Shown here piece after piece: positions 16,671-25,431 of a DNA stretch of 64,000 nucleotides (position 1 is its first letter; every line of letters begins with the position of its first letter). The position numbers and the translations under genes were made by a program. A model generated the notes under the pieces. That model had not been told where the DNA came from, did not search any database, and saw only the letters and a program-made list of their open reading frames with translations. The stretch is from contig CAVOFR010000007.1 in the NCBI GenBank assembly GCA_963695075.1, positions 1,798,001 through 1,862,000 of the forward strand, given 5' to 3'. This DNA comes from CAWCAL01 sp963695075. Its GTDB lineage: Bacteria > Actinomycetota > Acidimicrobiia > Acidimicrobiales > CAWCAL01.

Positions 16671-19154
16671 TCAGCGGTCGGTCGACGGTTTCGCCGGCAC
16701 GGTCATCGTCGAGTCTTCGAACACGGCGACGATCACGGGATCATCAGTGGCCGGGCCGCGGATCGCGAACGCGGCTCGCGCCACGTCTTCGCCGTACTCC
16801 TTCGCCACATCGCTCCGGGCCGTCAGGGCGGTATCGATGCTAAGCACCGTGTCGCCGTCGACCAGAGCGACGAACACCGGGTTCGTGCGCTCATCGAGGT
16901 CTGCGACCCAGCCCCACACGGCGATCTCGGGACCGTCGGTGACCACACGTTCGACATGAGCGACGCGGGTATCGGTCGGCGGACGCTCGGGAAGTACGCG
17001 TCCGGCCACCTCCCAGCCATCCTCGGTCCGGACCAGCCGAGATCCGAGCTCGATCGGGATCTCGGCGACGGCCCCACCCGACCAGCCGAAGACCCGGAGC
17101 GTGTGGGAGCCGTCGGGGAGCAGGGCAGGATCGACCACGGCGCGGAACAGGCCCGGGTCGGACCGGGTCGGGAGCCCGACGCCGGCGATCACGCCGTCGA
17201 TGGCGGTGAGGACGTACTCGGGCATGGACCCAGCCGGCTCGACCGTGATCGGGAGAAGGATGGGGGCGTAGCCGGTCGATCGATCCACCGCGCTGAGGTC
17301 GATCTCGGTGGTCGCCGTCCCGGCCGGTGATCCCAGATCGAGGGTGTCGACGCCCTGGCCGACCAATGCGCCGGCCGGGCCGGGCGCCGCCAGCCCACGC
17401 CATCCCTCGCCGTGGGGGAACCAGTCCGCGTTGCGGCGTGCCGCGGCCAGGGCGCCGTCGTTGGTTGGGGCGACGATGAGGGTCTCGTTGCCCGAGCGCA
17501 CCTCCAGCCGCTCCGGTGGGTCGGTCTGGTCCGCCAGCGACACGCCCTCGAGATCCCATTCGACCGACACGTCGAGCACGTCGATGACCGTCGGGATCAC
17601 GTCGACGAGCCGCGCCAGCCGGTCGTCGGTAGCCGGTGCGGTCTGCCCTGGTACGTGCAGGAACAGGGGGACGCGGTAGACCTCGTCCAGGCTCGACTCC
17701 TCACCGACGCGGCGACTCGTACCAGGCGTGAAGCTGGTGCCGTGGTCGGCGGTGACGACGACCACGGTGTCGTCCCAGCGCCCGGCCTCCTTCAGGCCGG
17801 CGACCAGATCGCCGATCATCCGGTCGACATGGCCGACCTGGAGTGCGTGGCGTTGGAAGGCGTGAATGACGTCCGGTTCGAAGGTCGTCCACCGGCCTGT
17901 CTCGTCGAGCGGCAGGTCGTGATCGGCCGACCGGGTGAACAATGTCCCGTCCGGTGACCGCTCCCACGGGGCATGGGGCAGCACGCTGTGGACGAAGAAG
18001 AGCTCGGGTCGAGGATCGGCCGGTCGGGACGCCGCGGCCACCGTCGACTCGATCAGTCTGGTGCGGTTCGCGGTGCGCGACACTTCGGCCGCCTGCTGGT
18101 TGTGCCACTCGAGCAGTGGGTCACCGGCGGCGGCTGAACCGCCCAGGGCGATGGAAGCGGCGCCTTCGAAGTCGCCCCAGCCGTGATCGATGGCAGGCAG
18201 CCCGCTCCGCAGTCGTGGCGGCAGCATGAGGTGTTGGAGGACGATGACGGAGTCGTCGAGCAACGATGCCACGACCGAGCCGGTAGACGGTTGGTCGACG
18301 GCGCAGAGCTCGATGGGGCAGAGCTGGGTGAGGTCCTCCTGCACCGTCATGTCGTAGGTCGTGCCGAGGAGGGTGAAGAGGTTGCGGGGGTATTCGGCGG
18401 CGATGGGGGCCACGGTCGATTCGGGGACCACGCCCGAGACGATGGCCGGGACGCTGTCCGAGGTCCGGGAATGATCCGCGACCGTGTTGGTGAAGAACGT
18501 GCTCTCGCCGGCGAGGGCAGCGAAGCCCGGGTAGCGCGCCGCGTCGAGGCGGCCCTCGGCGTCGAGCAGCGTCGAGAGCGGAACCTCGTCGAGCACGACC
18601 ATGACCACATCATCGGGCCGACCGACCGTGACACCCTCGGCTGCCTTCACTTCGGTCGTTCTGAGGAGCTCGCCGCTCTGGGAGCCGAACAGGAACAGGA
18701 AGGCGAACAAGGGCAGGGTGACGACCAGCAGGCGGAGGAACGAGCGGAACCCGCTGCTCTTCCAGGCCCCGACGACGATGCCGACCGCCAGCGGTGCCGC
18801 AACGGCCAGGTGGCCGAGCGTGCGGACCGGGAAGATAGTTCGGCCCACGGAGAGGCCGACCAGACCGGCACCGGCTGCCACGAGGACGATCAGCACGACC
18901 CGGTAGGCCTGTGGAGCGAAGCGGGCCACCAGGAGGAGAACGACGGTGGCCATGGTCGGAACGATGAGGGCGACGAGCAGCACGAAGCCGACGATCGCCC
19001 CGGGCCCGGCGTCGGCGGCGACGAAGAACGCAGGATTGCGACCCAGGAGATCGAGTAGGGGCTGGACCACGCCGATACCCCAGAGGCCGCCGACCATGCA
19101 CGCGTCGGCCAGCCACGACGGCGCGTCCGAGGCGGGGGCGGGGCGGGGGGTCAC
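16671..19154 (-). CDS. Membrane-anchored sulfatase/LtaS-like phosphoglycerol transferase family protein
   Basis: The 827-residue protein has about five N-terminal membrane helices (residues 15-160), then an extracytoplasmic alkaline-phosphatase-fold domain. VVMVVLDEVPLS holds a metal-binding Asp, HSRTSDSVPAIVSG holds the probable Thr nucleophile, HAPWERSPDGT follows, and VVVTADHGTSF holds a metal-binding Asp-His. Residues after about 590 form a beta-rich tail. The layout is that of enzymes that move or remove phosphoglycerol, phosphoethanolamine or sulfate on surface polymers. The start is GTG 19154 without a clear ribosome site, so a nearby downstream start is possible. The substrate is not inferable. 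Confidence 0.8.
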   Translation of the reverse strand: MTPRPAPASDAPSWLADACMVGGLWGIGVVQPLLDLLGRNPAFFVAADAGPGAIVGFVLLVALIVPTMATVVLLLVARFAPQAYRVVLIVLVAAGAGLVGLSVGRTIFPVRTLGHLAVAAPLAVGIVVGAWKSSGFRSFLRLLVVTLPLFAFLFLFGSQSGELLRTTEVKAAEGVTVGRPDDVVMVVLDEVPLSTLLDAEGRLDAARYPGFAALAGESTFFTNTVADHSRTSDSVPAIVSGVVPESTVAPIAAEYPRNLFTLLGTTYDMTVQEDLTQLCPIELCAVDQPSTGSVVASLLDDSVIVLQHLMLPPRLRSGLPAIDHGWGDFEGAASIALGGSAAAGDPLLEWHNQQAAEVSRTANRTRLIESTVAAASRPADPRPELFFVHSVLPHAPWERSPDGTLFTRSADHDLPLDETGRWTTFEPDVIHAFQRHALQVGHVDRMIGDLVAGLKEAGRWDDTVVVVTADHGTSFTPGTSRRVGEESSLDEVYRVPLFLHVPGQTAPATDDRLARLVDVIPTVIDVLDVSVEWDLEGVSLADQTDPPERLEVRSGNETLIVAPTNDGALAAARRNADWFPHGEGWRGLAAPGPAGALVGQGVDTLDLGSPAGTATTEIDLSAVDRSTGYAPILLPITVEPAGSMPEYVLTAIDGVIAGVGLPTRSDPGLFRAVVDPALLPDGSHTLRVFGWSGGAVAEIPIELGSRLVRTEDGWEVAGRVLPERPPTDTRVAHVERVVTDGPEIAVWGWVADLDERTNPVFVALVDGDTVLSIDTALTARSDVAKEYGEDVARAAFAIRGPATDDPVIVAVFEDSTMTVPAKPSTDR

Positions 19155-19210
19155 CCGAACAGTCTGACTGCTGTCGGGTGCAGCGTGCCGCCACCCGCCC
19201 CGGACGCTGC

Positions 19211-19283
19211 GCTCGACACCGGTGGGGGAGGCGTCGAGCGCGATCTGGGTGAGCCGCGACGGGTCTGGCCCGTCGGCTCACCC
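19211..19283 (-). terminator. Two hairpins after the 19288-19947 gene
   Basis: GCTCGAC/GTCGAGC arms lie at 19211-19239, and GGGTGAGCCG...GACGGG pairs with CCCGTCGGCTCACCC at 19247-19283. The second is a strong stem with a small bulge directly after the stop at 19288. They separate this gene from the sulfatase gene downstream on the same strand. Confidence 0.5.
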
Positions 19284-19287
19284 GGGC

Positions 19288-19947
19288 TCAGGCGGCGTCG
19301 CCTCCGAAGTCGTGTTGCGACGCCCATCGCGCTGCGTCGGAGCTCACAGCGGCCGGGAACCGCCACCGGTGCAGGTGCCATTCGATCGATTCGGTGTCCT
19401 CACCCATCGCCACCAGGCTCAGCGCGACGCCTCGCGCTCGTTCGATGTCGGGACTCTCGGTGATGAGCTGGTCTTCCTGCCACTGGCCGTGTTCGGATTG
19501 CAGCGGTGGCGACAGCCTGAGGACCTGCCCCCGGCTGAGCGGGGGCAATCGGCGCCGAACGGCGAGCGTGTGGGGTCCCACCCGCTGTGCCATTCGGAAC
19601 TGGCACGACCGACCGATCGCCCGGACGAACGGGGAGTGACGCCCGCGCTTGTCACCGAGACCGAGTCGGCGGGCCGTATCGTCCAGATCCAGATCGAACC
19701 CGTCGGGAGCTCGATCGAGCTCGGCGGCCAGGCGCCGCAGTAGGAGGGTCGTGCTGGGGCCGAGGATTCCGAGCCAGAACCGCTCGACATAGCCACTGCG
19801 GGGGTCGTGGCCGACCCGATCGATGACCTCGTCGCGCCAGGGCACTATCTGGAGATGGGACGGTTCGGCCGGTTCGGCCGGGGGACCGTCGACCGCTCGG
19901 GGTTCGGTTCCGGCGGTGAGTTGGAGTTGGTCGTGTGGGTCGGACAT
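19288..19947 (-). CDS. Conserved actinobacterial-type protein of unknown function, possible helix-turn-helix fold
   Basis: The 219-residue protein has a central block, YVERFWLGILGPSTTLLLRR, followed by LDDTARRLGLGDKRGRHSP, which reads like helix pairs of a winged-helix domain with a conserved basic turn. There is no signal peptide or membrane helix. AGGAG lies 7 bases before ATG 19947. I recognise the pattern as one seen in actinobacterial hypothetical proteins but know no function for it. A DNA-binding role is inference only. Confidence 0.6.
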   Translation of the reverse strand: MSDPHDQLQLTAGTEPRAVDGPPAEPAEPSHLQIVPWRDEVIDRVGHDPRSGYVERFWLGILGPSTTLLLRRLAAELDRAPDGFDLDLDDTARRLGLGDKRGRHSPFVRAIGRSCQFRMAQRVGPHTLAVRRRLPPLSRGQVLRLSPPLQSEHGQWQEDQLITESPDIERARGVALSLVAMGEDTESIEWHLHRWRFPAAVSSDAARWASQHDFGGDAA

Positions 19948-20013
19948 TGGATTGCTCCTGCGGAGTTGTGTCGGCGAGGAGGGGAAGCGAGTCCATGCCT
20001 ATCATGTTGTTTC

Positions 20014-20019
20014 AGTATA
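20014..20019 (-). promoter_or_regulatory. Possible -10 box in an AT-rich island
   Basis: The minus strand reads TATACT inside the only AT-rich stretch of the area (20003-20026), which also holds two TTTCA direct repeats 10 bases apart. It lies about 67 bases upstream of the gene starting at 19947. No matching -35 hexamer is visible. The 151-base gap contains nothing else. Confidence 0.35.
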
Positions 20020-20098
20020 TTTCAACCCAGAGGGTGGCCCGCTCCGCAGCAAAAGCCTGACCTGGCGGTCCTCCCGGCGATCAGGGAAGTCGGATCGA

Positions 20099-20872
20099 TC
20101 AGTACTGGAAGTGCTTGATCTGCTCGCCGCGGGCCGAGATCTCGGTCATCGACTCGATCCCGATCTCGAGGTGCACGTCGGACCATCGACCGCTCACCTC
20201 GGCGTCGGATCGCTCGGTCTTGACGCCCTCGGGGGTCATCGGGAGATCCGAGACGAGCAGGAGCGCTCCGCGGGCGATCTGGTTGCGATGGCCGACGACG
20301 AAGATGGTCGCGGTCTCCATGTCGATGGCGATGGCGGTCATCTCGGTGAGCTCGTCCTTGAACGCCTGATCGTGTTCCCACAGCCTCCGATTCGTCGTGT
20401 ACACGACACCGGTGCGGTAGTCGAGCTCTCGTTCGACCAACCGCTCGGACACGAACTTGTGCAGCTTGAAGGAGGGGAGCGCCGGGACCTTGGGCGGCAG
20501 GTAGTCATCGGATGTGCCCTCGCCGCGGATCGCGCCGATCGGCAGGATGAAGTGGCCGAGCTCGGCCGATTGCTTCAGGCCTCCGCACTTGCCCAGGAAC
20601 AGCACACCCTGCGGCTGGCGCGCCACCAGGAGGTCCATGATCGTCGCCGCGTTGGGTGAGCCGATACCGATGTTGATCATCGTCAGGCCGTCGCCGTTCG
20701 TGGCGGCCTGCATCGGCCTGGTCTCGCCGGTGATGTCGACGTCGAAGCGTGAGGCGAACGTCTCGACGTAGGTCCGGAAGTTGGTCAACAGAATCTGATC
20801 GCCGACGCGTTCGAGCGGCATGCCCGTGTAGCGGGGGAGCCAGTCCCGGGCGATGTCGAGCTTGGAGAGCAT
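20099..20872 (-). CDS. AMP nucleosidase-like nucleoside phosphorylase-family enzyme
   Basis: The 257-residue protein matches the short, catalytic-domain-only form of AMP nucleosidase. Seen features are GIGSPNAATIMDLL, VLFLGKCGGLK, the base-contacting AIDMETATIF and LVSDLPMTPEG near the C-terminus. Family enzymes split AMP into adenine and ribose 5-phosphate; the long allosteric N-terminal domain of the enterobacterial enzyme is absent. GAGGG lies just before ATG 20872. A small frame with a good ribosome site is upstream in the same direction. Confidence 0.85.
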   Translation of the reverse strand: MLSKLDIARDWLPRYTGMPLERVGDQILLTNFRTYVETFASRFDVDITGETRPMQAATNGDGLTMINIGIGSPNAATIMDLLVARQPQGVLFLGKCGGLKQSAELGHFILPIGAIRGEGTSDDYLPPKVPALPSFKLHKFVSERLVERELDYRTGVVYTTNRRLWEHDQAFKDELTEMTAIAIDMETATIFVVGHRNQIARGALLLVSDLPMTPEGVKTERSDAEVSGRWSDVHLEIGIESMTEISARGEQIKHFQY

Positions 20873-20895
20873 TGCCCTCAGGCTAATGGGACGGG

Positions 20896-20991
20896 TCAGG
20901 AGCCGGCAGTACCGCCGACCCGCCTTGACTCGGTCACGTCGCGAATCAGCCGCAGCGCGTCGGTGACCGAGAACTCATGGTCCGCCGACAT
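20896..20991 (-). CDS. Small ORF of 31 codons with a strong ribosome site
   Basis: The frame begins MSADHEFSVTDALRLIRD and ends 23 bases before the AMP-nucleosidase-like gene. GAGGAG lies 9 bases upstream of its ATG, and the TGA of the preceding lipoprotein gene runs directly into it, so translation could be coupled. The predicted product is one amphipathic helix. I recognise no family; it may be a micro-protein or a leader for the next gene. Confidence 0.4.
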   Translation of the reverse strand: MSADHEFSVTDALRLIRDVTESRRVGGTAGS

Positions 20992-21004
20992 GACCGACGG
21001 CTCC

Positions 21005-21625
21005 TCACCAGGGGATCGGCGGCGTGAACGGCCACCCGTCGACGCTGTCATCCCCGTCCTGGAAACGGAGTTGCTCGATCCAGGTCTGCCCGACCCGGGT
21101 TGGGTCCACGATGATCGCTCCGAAGGGAGCGTAGGTGCGCGTGTAGCTCGTCGTGCCGACATAGGCGGCAAACCTCGGCTCGGCATCGGGCCAGGTGGTC
21201 AGCAGCCCCTGGCCGTCATACCTGTGTAGATGCACGCCCACGCCTCGGACGTACACGAGCTCGGAGGGGCAGCTGAACGACCCGTCGCCGTTGTCGGTCG
21301 ACGGTCCCGTGCACTCGATCGACCAGAAGTCGGTGGACCAGAATGGCCGAGCCACCGAGACGTAGACCGACTCCGGGGACTGCACGTCGACAAAGGCCGC
21401 ACCGAACCCCTCTTCCCCGCTGTCGTTGGGGACGATGAGATTCTGGTAGTTCGCGCTTCCGCCCGGTTGTTGGCTGGCCAGGAGCACCACGTCGGTTCCC
21501 GGCGGCGGCGTTGGTGGGGTGCACGCCGCTCCGACCAACGCCATCGTCGCCGCGAGCGCCAGCACCACCGACGTGGCCCGACCTGGGCTACCACCGCGCT
21601 TCCACTCCACCCTCGTAAGACGCAT
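21005..21625 (-). CDS. Secreted lipoprotein of unknown function
   Basis: The 206-residue protein has a basic N-terminus, a hydrophobic run (VVLALAATMALV) and the lipobox VGAAC, followed by a Pro-rich linker and a beta-rich domain with many aromatic residues. It should be anchored outside the membrane. ATG 21625 has GAGGGG just upstream; a GTG at 21661 would add 12 residues. The mature domain, with one Cys pair (EC...SC) and repeated Trp/Tyr motifs, matches nothing I recognise. Confidence 0.65.
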   Translation of the reverse strand: MRLTRVEWKRGGSPGRATSVVLALAATMALVGAACTPPTPPPGTDVVLLASQQPGGSANYQNLIVPNDSGEEGFGAAFVDVQSPESVYVSVARPFWSTDFWSIECTGPSTDNGDGSFSCPSELVYVRGVGVHLHRYDGQGLLTTWPDAEPRFAAYVGTTSYTRTYAPFGAIIVDPTRVGQTWIEQLRFQDGDDSVDGWPFTPPIPW

Positions 21626-21793
21626 CTGCCCCTCGTTCCGATCGCGTTTGAACACCGGCACCGTTGCACGCCATGCCGCGGCCCGCCTGAGTACCGACTA
21701 CTCATTTCGAGACCCGATCCGAACGCCGCTACTCAGAGCCGAGCGTTCGACTGATCTCCGTGGTCTGCGGTGAGCCACGCCGGTGACGGTCGC

Positions 21794-21799
21794 TAGCCT
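21794..21799 (+). promoter_or_regulatory. -10 box of a leaderless promoter (sirtuin gene)
   Basis: TAGCCT is followed by 6 bases and the ATG at 21806, with no Shine-Dalgarno sequence. The spacing fits leaderless transcription. Confidence 0.5.
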
Positions 21800-21805
21800 C
21801 GGACC

Positions 21806-22588
21806 ATGACGAGCGAGGACCACGCTGCGGCGATTCGAACGGCGTCCCGGCTCGTCGCTGCGGCGGAGCGCATCGTGGTGTTGTCCGGCGCCGGGATCTC
21901 GACCGACAGCGGCATTCCCGACTTCCGAGGCCCGCAGGGCGTCTGGACGAAGAACCCCGAGGCCGAGAAGCTGGCCACCCTCGATCACTACGTCACCGAT
22001 GCGGCGGTACGCGAGCGGGCGTGGAAGAGCCGGCGTGACTCGCCGACGTGGTACGCCGAGCCCAACGAGGCCCACCGGGCGCTGGTGGAGCTCGAAGCCA
22101 CCGGGCGGCTCCATACGCTGATCACCCAGAACATCGACGAGCTCCATCAGCAGGCGGGCAGCTCACCTGACCTCGTGGTCGAGATCCACGGCACCATGCG
22201 GAAGGTGCAGTGCCTGGGGTGCTCCTATCGCGTTCCCATGGAGGTCGTCCTGGCTCGGGTCGACGCCGGTGAATCCGATCCGCCCTGCCCCGAGTGCGGC
22301 GGGATCCTGAAGTCGGCCACGATCTCCTTCGGCCAGGATCTGGTGCGCGACGATCTCGTCCGCTCCGAAGCGGCCGCCGAAGCTTGCGACCTGCTCCTGG
22401 CGGTCGGCACCAGCCTGGCGGTCTATCCCATCGCCGCCGTCGTTCCCGTGGCCCATCGGACCGGAGCGAGGGTCGTCATCGTCAACGCCGAGCCGACCCA
22501 GTTCGACGATCTCGCAGACGTGGTGGTACGCACGCCCATAGGTGAGGCCCTGCCCGCCATCGTCATGCCGTCACCGCCGCGAGCGTGA
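21806..22588 (+). CDS. cobB: NAD-dependent protein deacylase (sirtuin)
   Basis: The 260-residue protein has the complete sirtuin core: NAD-binding GAGISTDSGIPDFRGPQGVW (from about residue 29), TQNIDELHQQAG, the catalytic His of EIHGTM and four zinc cysteines in CLGC and CPEC. It removes acetyl or related acyl groups from lysines, releasing O-acyl-ADP-ribose. The Tyr/Arg pair that marks desuccinylases is not obvious, so deacetylase activity is the default guess. The start is set by a -10 box six bases upstream. Confidence 0.94.
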   Translation: MTSEDHAAAIRTASRLVAAAERIVVLSGAGISTDSGIPDFRGPQGVWTKNPEAEKLATLDHYVTDAAVRERAWKSRRDSPTWYAEPNEAHRALVELEATGRLHTLITQNIDELHQQAGSSPDLVVEIHGTMRKVQCLGCSYRVPMEVVLARVDAGESDPPCPECGGILKSATISFGQDLVRDDLVRSEAAAEACDLLLAVGTSLAVYPIAAVVPVAHRTGARVVIVNAEPTQFDDLADVVVRTPIGEALPAIVMPSPPRA

Positions 22589-22625
22589 CAGCGTCGGCGG
22601 TGGAATGAACCCTGTTGGGTGATTG

Positions 22626-22644
22626 TTGACCAACTCACTAGGGT
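22626..22644 (+). promoter_or_regulatory. Promoter/operator candidate for the rhodanese-adenylyltransferase gene
   Basis: The region reads TTGAC, then 8 bases, then TAGGGTTTTGG. TAGGGT at 22639-22644 can act as a -10 box, with a leader of about 35 bases before the ribosome site. ACCCT upstream (22609-22613) is the complement of AGGGT here and could form a dyad. No regulator can be named. Confidence 0.35.
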
Positions 22645-22684
22645 TTTGGGAGACCGAACCGCGTCCACCTTTCCAGGAGTCATC

Positions 22685-23848
22685 ATGGCCGGATTCCGCC
22701 AGCTTCTAGCCGAGACCAAGTCCCGCATCCGCGAGGTCGACACCGCCGAGGCCGACCGTATGAGGTCCGAGGACGGAGCGATCATCCTCGATGTCCGCGA
22801 GGCCGACGAGTTCGAGCAGGGAGCCGTTCCCGGCGCCGTCTTCATCCCCCGCGGGACCCTCGAGAGCTCGATCGAGGGTCGTATCACCGACAAGGACACC
22901 GCGATCGTCATCCAGTGCGCGGGTGGCGTGCGCTCGGCCTTCGCAGCCGAGAGTCTGCAGCTGCTCGGGTACACCGACGTGGTCTCGATGGCCGGCGGGT
23001 TCAACCAGTGGAAGGACGAGGGCCGCGAGTGGGCCGTCCCCGAGACCCTCAGCGCCGAGCAGCGGAACCGGTACAAGCGCCACCTGCTGCTGCCCGAGGT
23101 GGGCGACGAAGGCCAGCAGGCCCTGCTCGGGGCCAGGGTCCTCCTCCTCGGAGCGGGCGGGCTCGGGTCTCCGGCCGCGCTGTACCTCGCGGCCGCCGGC
23201 GTGGGGACACTCGGCATCGTCGACATGGACGTCGTCGACGAGTCGAATCTCCAACGTCAGATCCTCCACAGCCTCGATCGGATCGGCGACCGCAAGGTCG
23301 ATTCGGCCAAGAAGACCCTCACGGGACTCAACCCCGACATCGATGTCGTCACCTACGACGTGCGCCTCGGTGCCGACAACATCCTCGACGTCATCGACGG
23401 CTACGACGTGGTCATCGACGGAGCCGACAACTTCCCCGTCCGGTACATGCTCAACGATGCCTCGGTGAAGCTGGGGATCCCGGTCGTACACGGCTCGATC
23501 TTCCGGTTCGAGGGCCAGATCACCGTGTTCGATCCGCGTCGGGGGCCCACCTACCGCGACATGCTCCCCGAGCCGCCCCCGGCCGAGCTGGCACCGAGCT
23601 GCGCCGAAGCTGGCGTCCTCGGTGTGCTTCCGGGCATCGTCGGATCGATCCAGGCACTCGAGGCCATCAAGCTCATCCTCGGGTTGGGTGAGAATCTCAG
23701 CGGCCGACTGCTGACCTTCGATGCGCTCGAGATGAGCTTCCGCGAGTACCGACTCCAGGTGGATCCCGAGAACCAGGTCACATGGGAGCGACGTGACGAC
23801 ATCCGGGTCAGTGAGCTCGACGGGCTCTGCATGCCCACCGTGGGCTGA
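22685..23848 (+). CDS. Rhodanese-adenylyltransferase (MoeB/ThiF family, MoeZ-like)
   Basis: The 387-residue protein begins with a rhodanese domain (about 1-110) whose loop CAGGVRS holds the sulfur-carrying Cys. An E1-like adenylyltransferase domain follows, with GAGGLGSPAALYLAAAG for ATP and SCAEAGVLGVLPG with the conserved Cys. Such proteins activate and sulfurate ubiquitin-like carriers (MoaD, ThiS, CysO). The zinc CxxC pairs of E. coli MoeB are absent. In mycobacterial MoeZ the rhodanese domain is C-terminal, so the order here is reversed. CAGGAG lies five bases before ATG 22685. Confidence 0.9.
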   Translation: MAGFRQLLAETKSRIREVDTAEADRMRSEDGAIILDVREADEFEQGAVPGAVFIPRGTLESSIEGRITDKDTAIVIQCAGGVRSAFAAESLQLLGYTDVVSMAGGFNQWKDEGREWAVPETLSAEQRNRYKRHLLLPEVGDEGQQALLGARVLLLGAGGLGSPAALYLAAAGVGTLGIVDMDVVDESNLQRQILHSLDRIGDRKVDSAKKTLTGLNPDIDVVTYDVRLGADNILDVIDGYDVVIDGADNFPVRYMLNDASVKLGIPVVHGSIFRFEGQITVFDPRRGPTYRDMLPEPPPAELAPSCAEAGVLGVLPGIVGSIQALEAIKLILGLGENLSGRLLTFDALEMSFREYRLQVDPENQVTWERRDDIRVSELDGLCMPTVG

Positions 23849-23871
23849 CCGCGTCCGGGCCCGGTCTCCCG

Positions 23872-25431
23872 ATGGGGCCACCTTCGGGGAGTAGGGTCGC
23901 GCCCCGAGCCGAGAGCGAGCCTGCCATCAACCTGTCGCAACGCCTTAAGCAGCTGAACCCGCTGCCCGTCGGGGCCCTGGTCGTGGCCGTGGGTCTGGGC
24001 GTCAACGGTGTGACCTACTACGGGTTCCTGGCCGTCGCCCGTCGCTCGCTCGACGACGCGGGCTTCGATGCCATCGCCGTGCTGTGGGCGGTGATGATCG
24101 TCGTGGGCCCCGGCCTGTTCCAGCCGCTCGAGCAGGAGGTGGGGCGAGCCCTGTCCCGGCGCCGGGCCAAGGGTCTGGGCGCGGGTCCGCTCGTCCATCG
24201 CGTCGCCGCACTCGGTGGCCTGCTGCTGATGGGCGTTCTCATCCTGATCGCGGTGTTCCACCGCGTGCTGCTCGACCGGTTGTTCGACGACGAGCCGCTG
24301 ATGCTGGTGGCGCTGGCGTTGGCGATGGTCGGGTTCTGCGCCGGACACCTCGTGCGGGGCACCCTCTCGGGCAACGGCCGGTTCGGTCCCTACTCTCGCT
24401 TCTTCGCCGCGGAAGGAGGACTTCGCCTTCTCGGCGGCGCCGTGTTGGCGGTGGCCGCGGTCTCGGCGGCCGGGGCGTTCGGGTTGGTGATGGGCGCTGC
24501 CCCGTTGTTGGCCGCCGGCGTTGCGATCGTGGGGCAGAAGAACCTGACCCGGCCCGGTCCCGATGCGCACTGGTCGGAGCTGTCCGAGGCGCTCGGCTAC
24601 CTCCTCGTCGGATCGATGCTGACCGGCCTCATGCTCAACATCGGCCCGCTGACGGTGCATCTCCTCGCCCCGGAAGGCGACGTCGGCGCCGCCGGCCGCT
24701 TCTACGCCGGGCTCGCCATCGCCCGCATCCCGCTGTTCTTCTTCCAGGCCATCCAGGCCAGTCTGCTCCCGCAACTGGCCGGCTATGCCGGTTCGGCCGA
24801 CTACGCGCAGTTCAAGAAGGCCCTCGCTCGGCTTCTCGCCGTCGTCATCACCATCGGGGTACTGGCGGTCGCCGGTTCGGCCGCCGTCGGGCCTTTCATT
24901 ACCGAGCGTGTGCTGGAGCACGATCTGTCGGCCGGAGACATGGCCCTCATGGCCGCATCGATGGGATTGTTCATGGTCACCATCTGTCTCGACCAGTCCC
25001 TGCTCGCCCTGCACGGCCACCGCCGTATGGCCGCCGGGTGGACCGTCGCCCTCGTGGCGTTCCTGGCCGTGCTGTCGATACAGGGCGACCTCTTCCCCCG
25101 GGTCGAACGGGCTCTGGTGGGGTCCGGCGTGGCCGGCGTGACCGCCATGGCCATCTTCCTCGTGGGTGCCCTGCGACGGGCCGAACAGCGGTCGGTCGCC
25201 CTTTTTCTCCCACGGCCGGGACCTGATACCAATGGCACCGTCCGCCAGCCGCCCGGTCCGCCAGCCGTTCGGTCACGTAGAGATCCAGGGGAACCAGAGC
25301 TGTGGCAAACGTCCAACGATCCGAGATCATCGCCGGCGTCCATGTGGTCGATCCCCAGGTCTTCGGTGACGAGCGGGGCATCTTCGTCGAGACGTACCGC
25401 CGGCAGTGGTTTCCCGAAGGACGGGAGATGA
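23872..25431 (+). CDS. MOP-superfamily polysaccharide flippase-like membrane protein
   Basis: The protein has about 12-14 membrane helices over residues 28-440 with the internal symmetry of MATE/Wzx-type exporters, and GAGRFYAGLA-like and FFQAIQASLLPQLAGY segments in the second half. It probably moves a lipid-linked sugar or similar amphiphile across the membrane. The last ~75 residues are Pro/Ser/Arg-rich and lie over the start of rmlC in another frame, giving a 130-base overlap. A one-base change in the T-run at 25201-25205 would end the protein at 25226 with no overlap, so the true C-terminus is uncertain. The following rml genes suggest a link to rhamnosylated polymers. Confidence 0.75.
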   Translation: MGPPSGSRVAPRAESEPAINLSQRLKQLNPLPVGALVVAVGLGVNGVTYYGFLAVARRSLDDAGFDAIAVLWAVMIVVGPGLFQPLEQEVGRALSRRRAKGLGAGPLVHRVAALGGLLLMGVLILIAVFHRVLLDRLFDDEPLMLVALALAMVGFCAGHLVRGTLSGNGRFGPYSRFFAAEGGLRLLGGAVLAVAAVSAAGAFGLVMGAAPLLAAGVAIVGQKNLTRPGPDAHWSELSEALGYLLVGSMLTGLMLNIGPLTVHLLAPEGDVGAAGRFYAGLAIARIPLFFFQAIQASLLPQLAGYAGSADYAQFKKALARLLAVVITIGVLAVAGSAAVGPFITERVLEHDLSAGDMALMAASMGLFMVTICLDQSLLALHGHRRMAAGWTVALVAFLAVLSIQGDLFPRVERALVGSGVAGVTAMAIFLVGALRRAEQRSVALFLPRPGPDTNGTVRQPPGPPAVRSRRDPGEPELWQTSNDPRSSPASMWSIPRSSVTSGASSSRRTAGSGFPKDGR

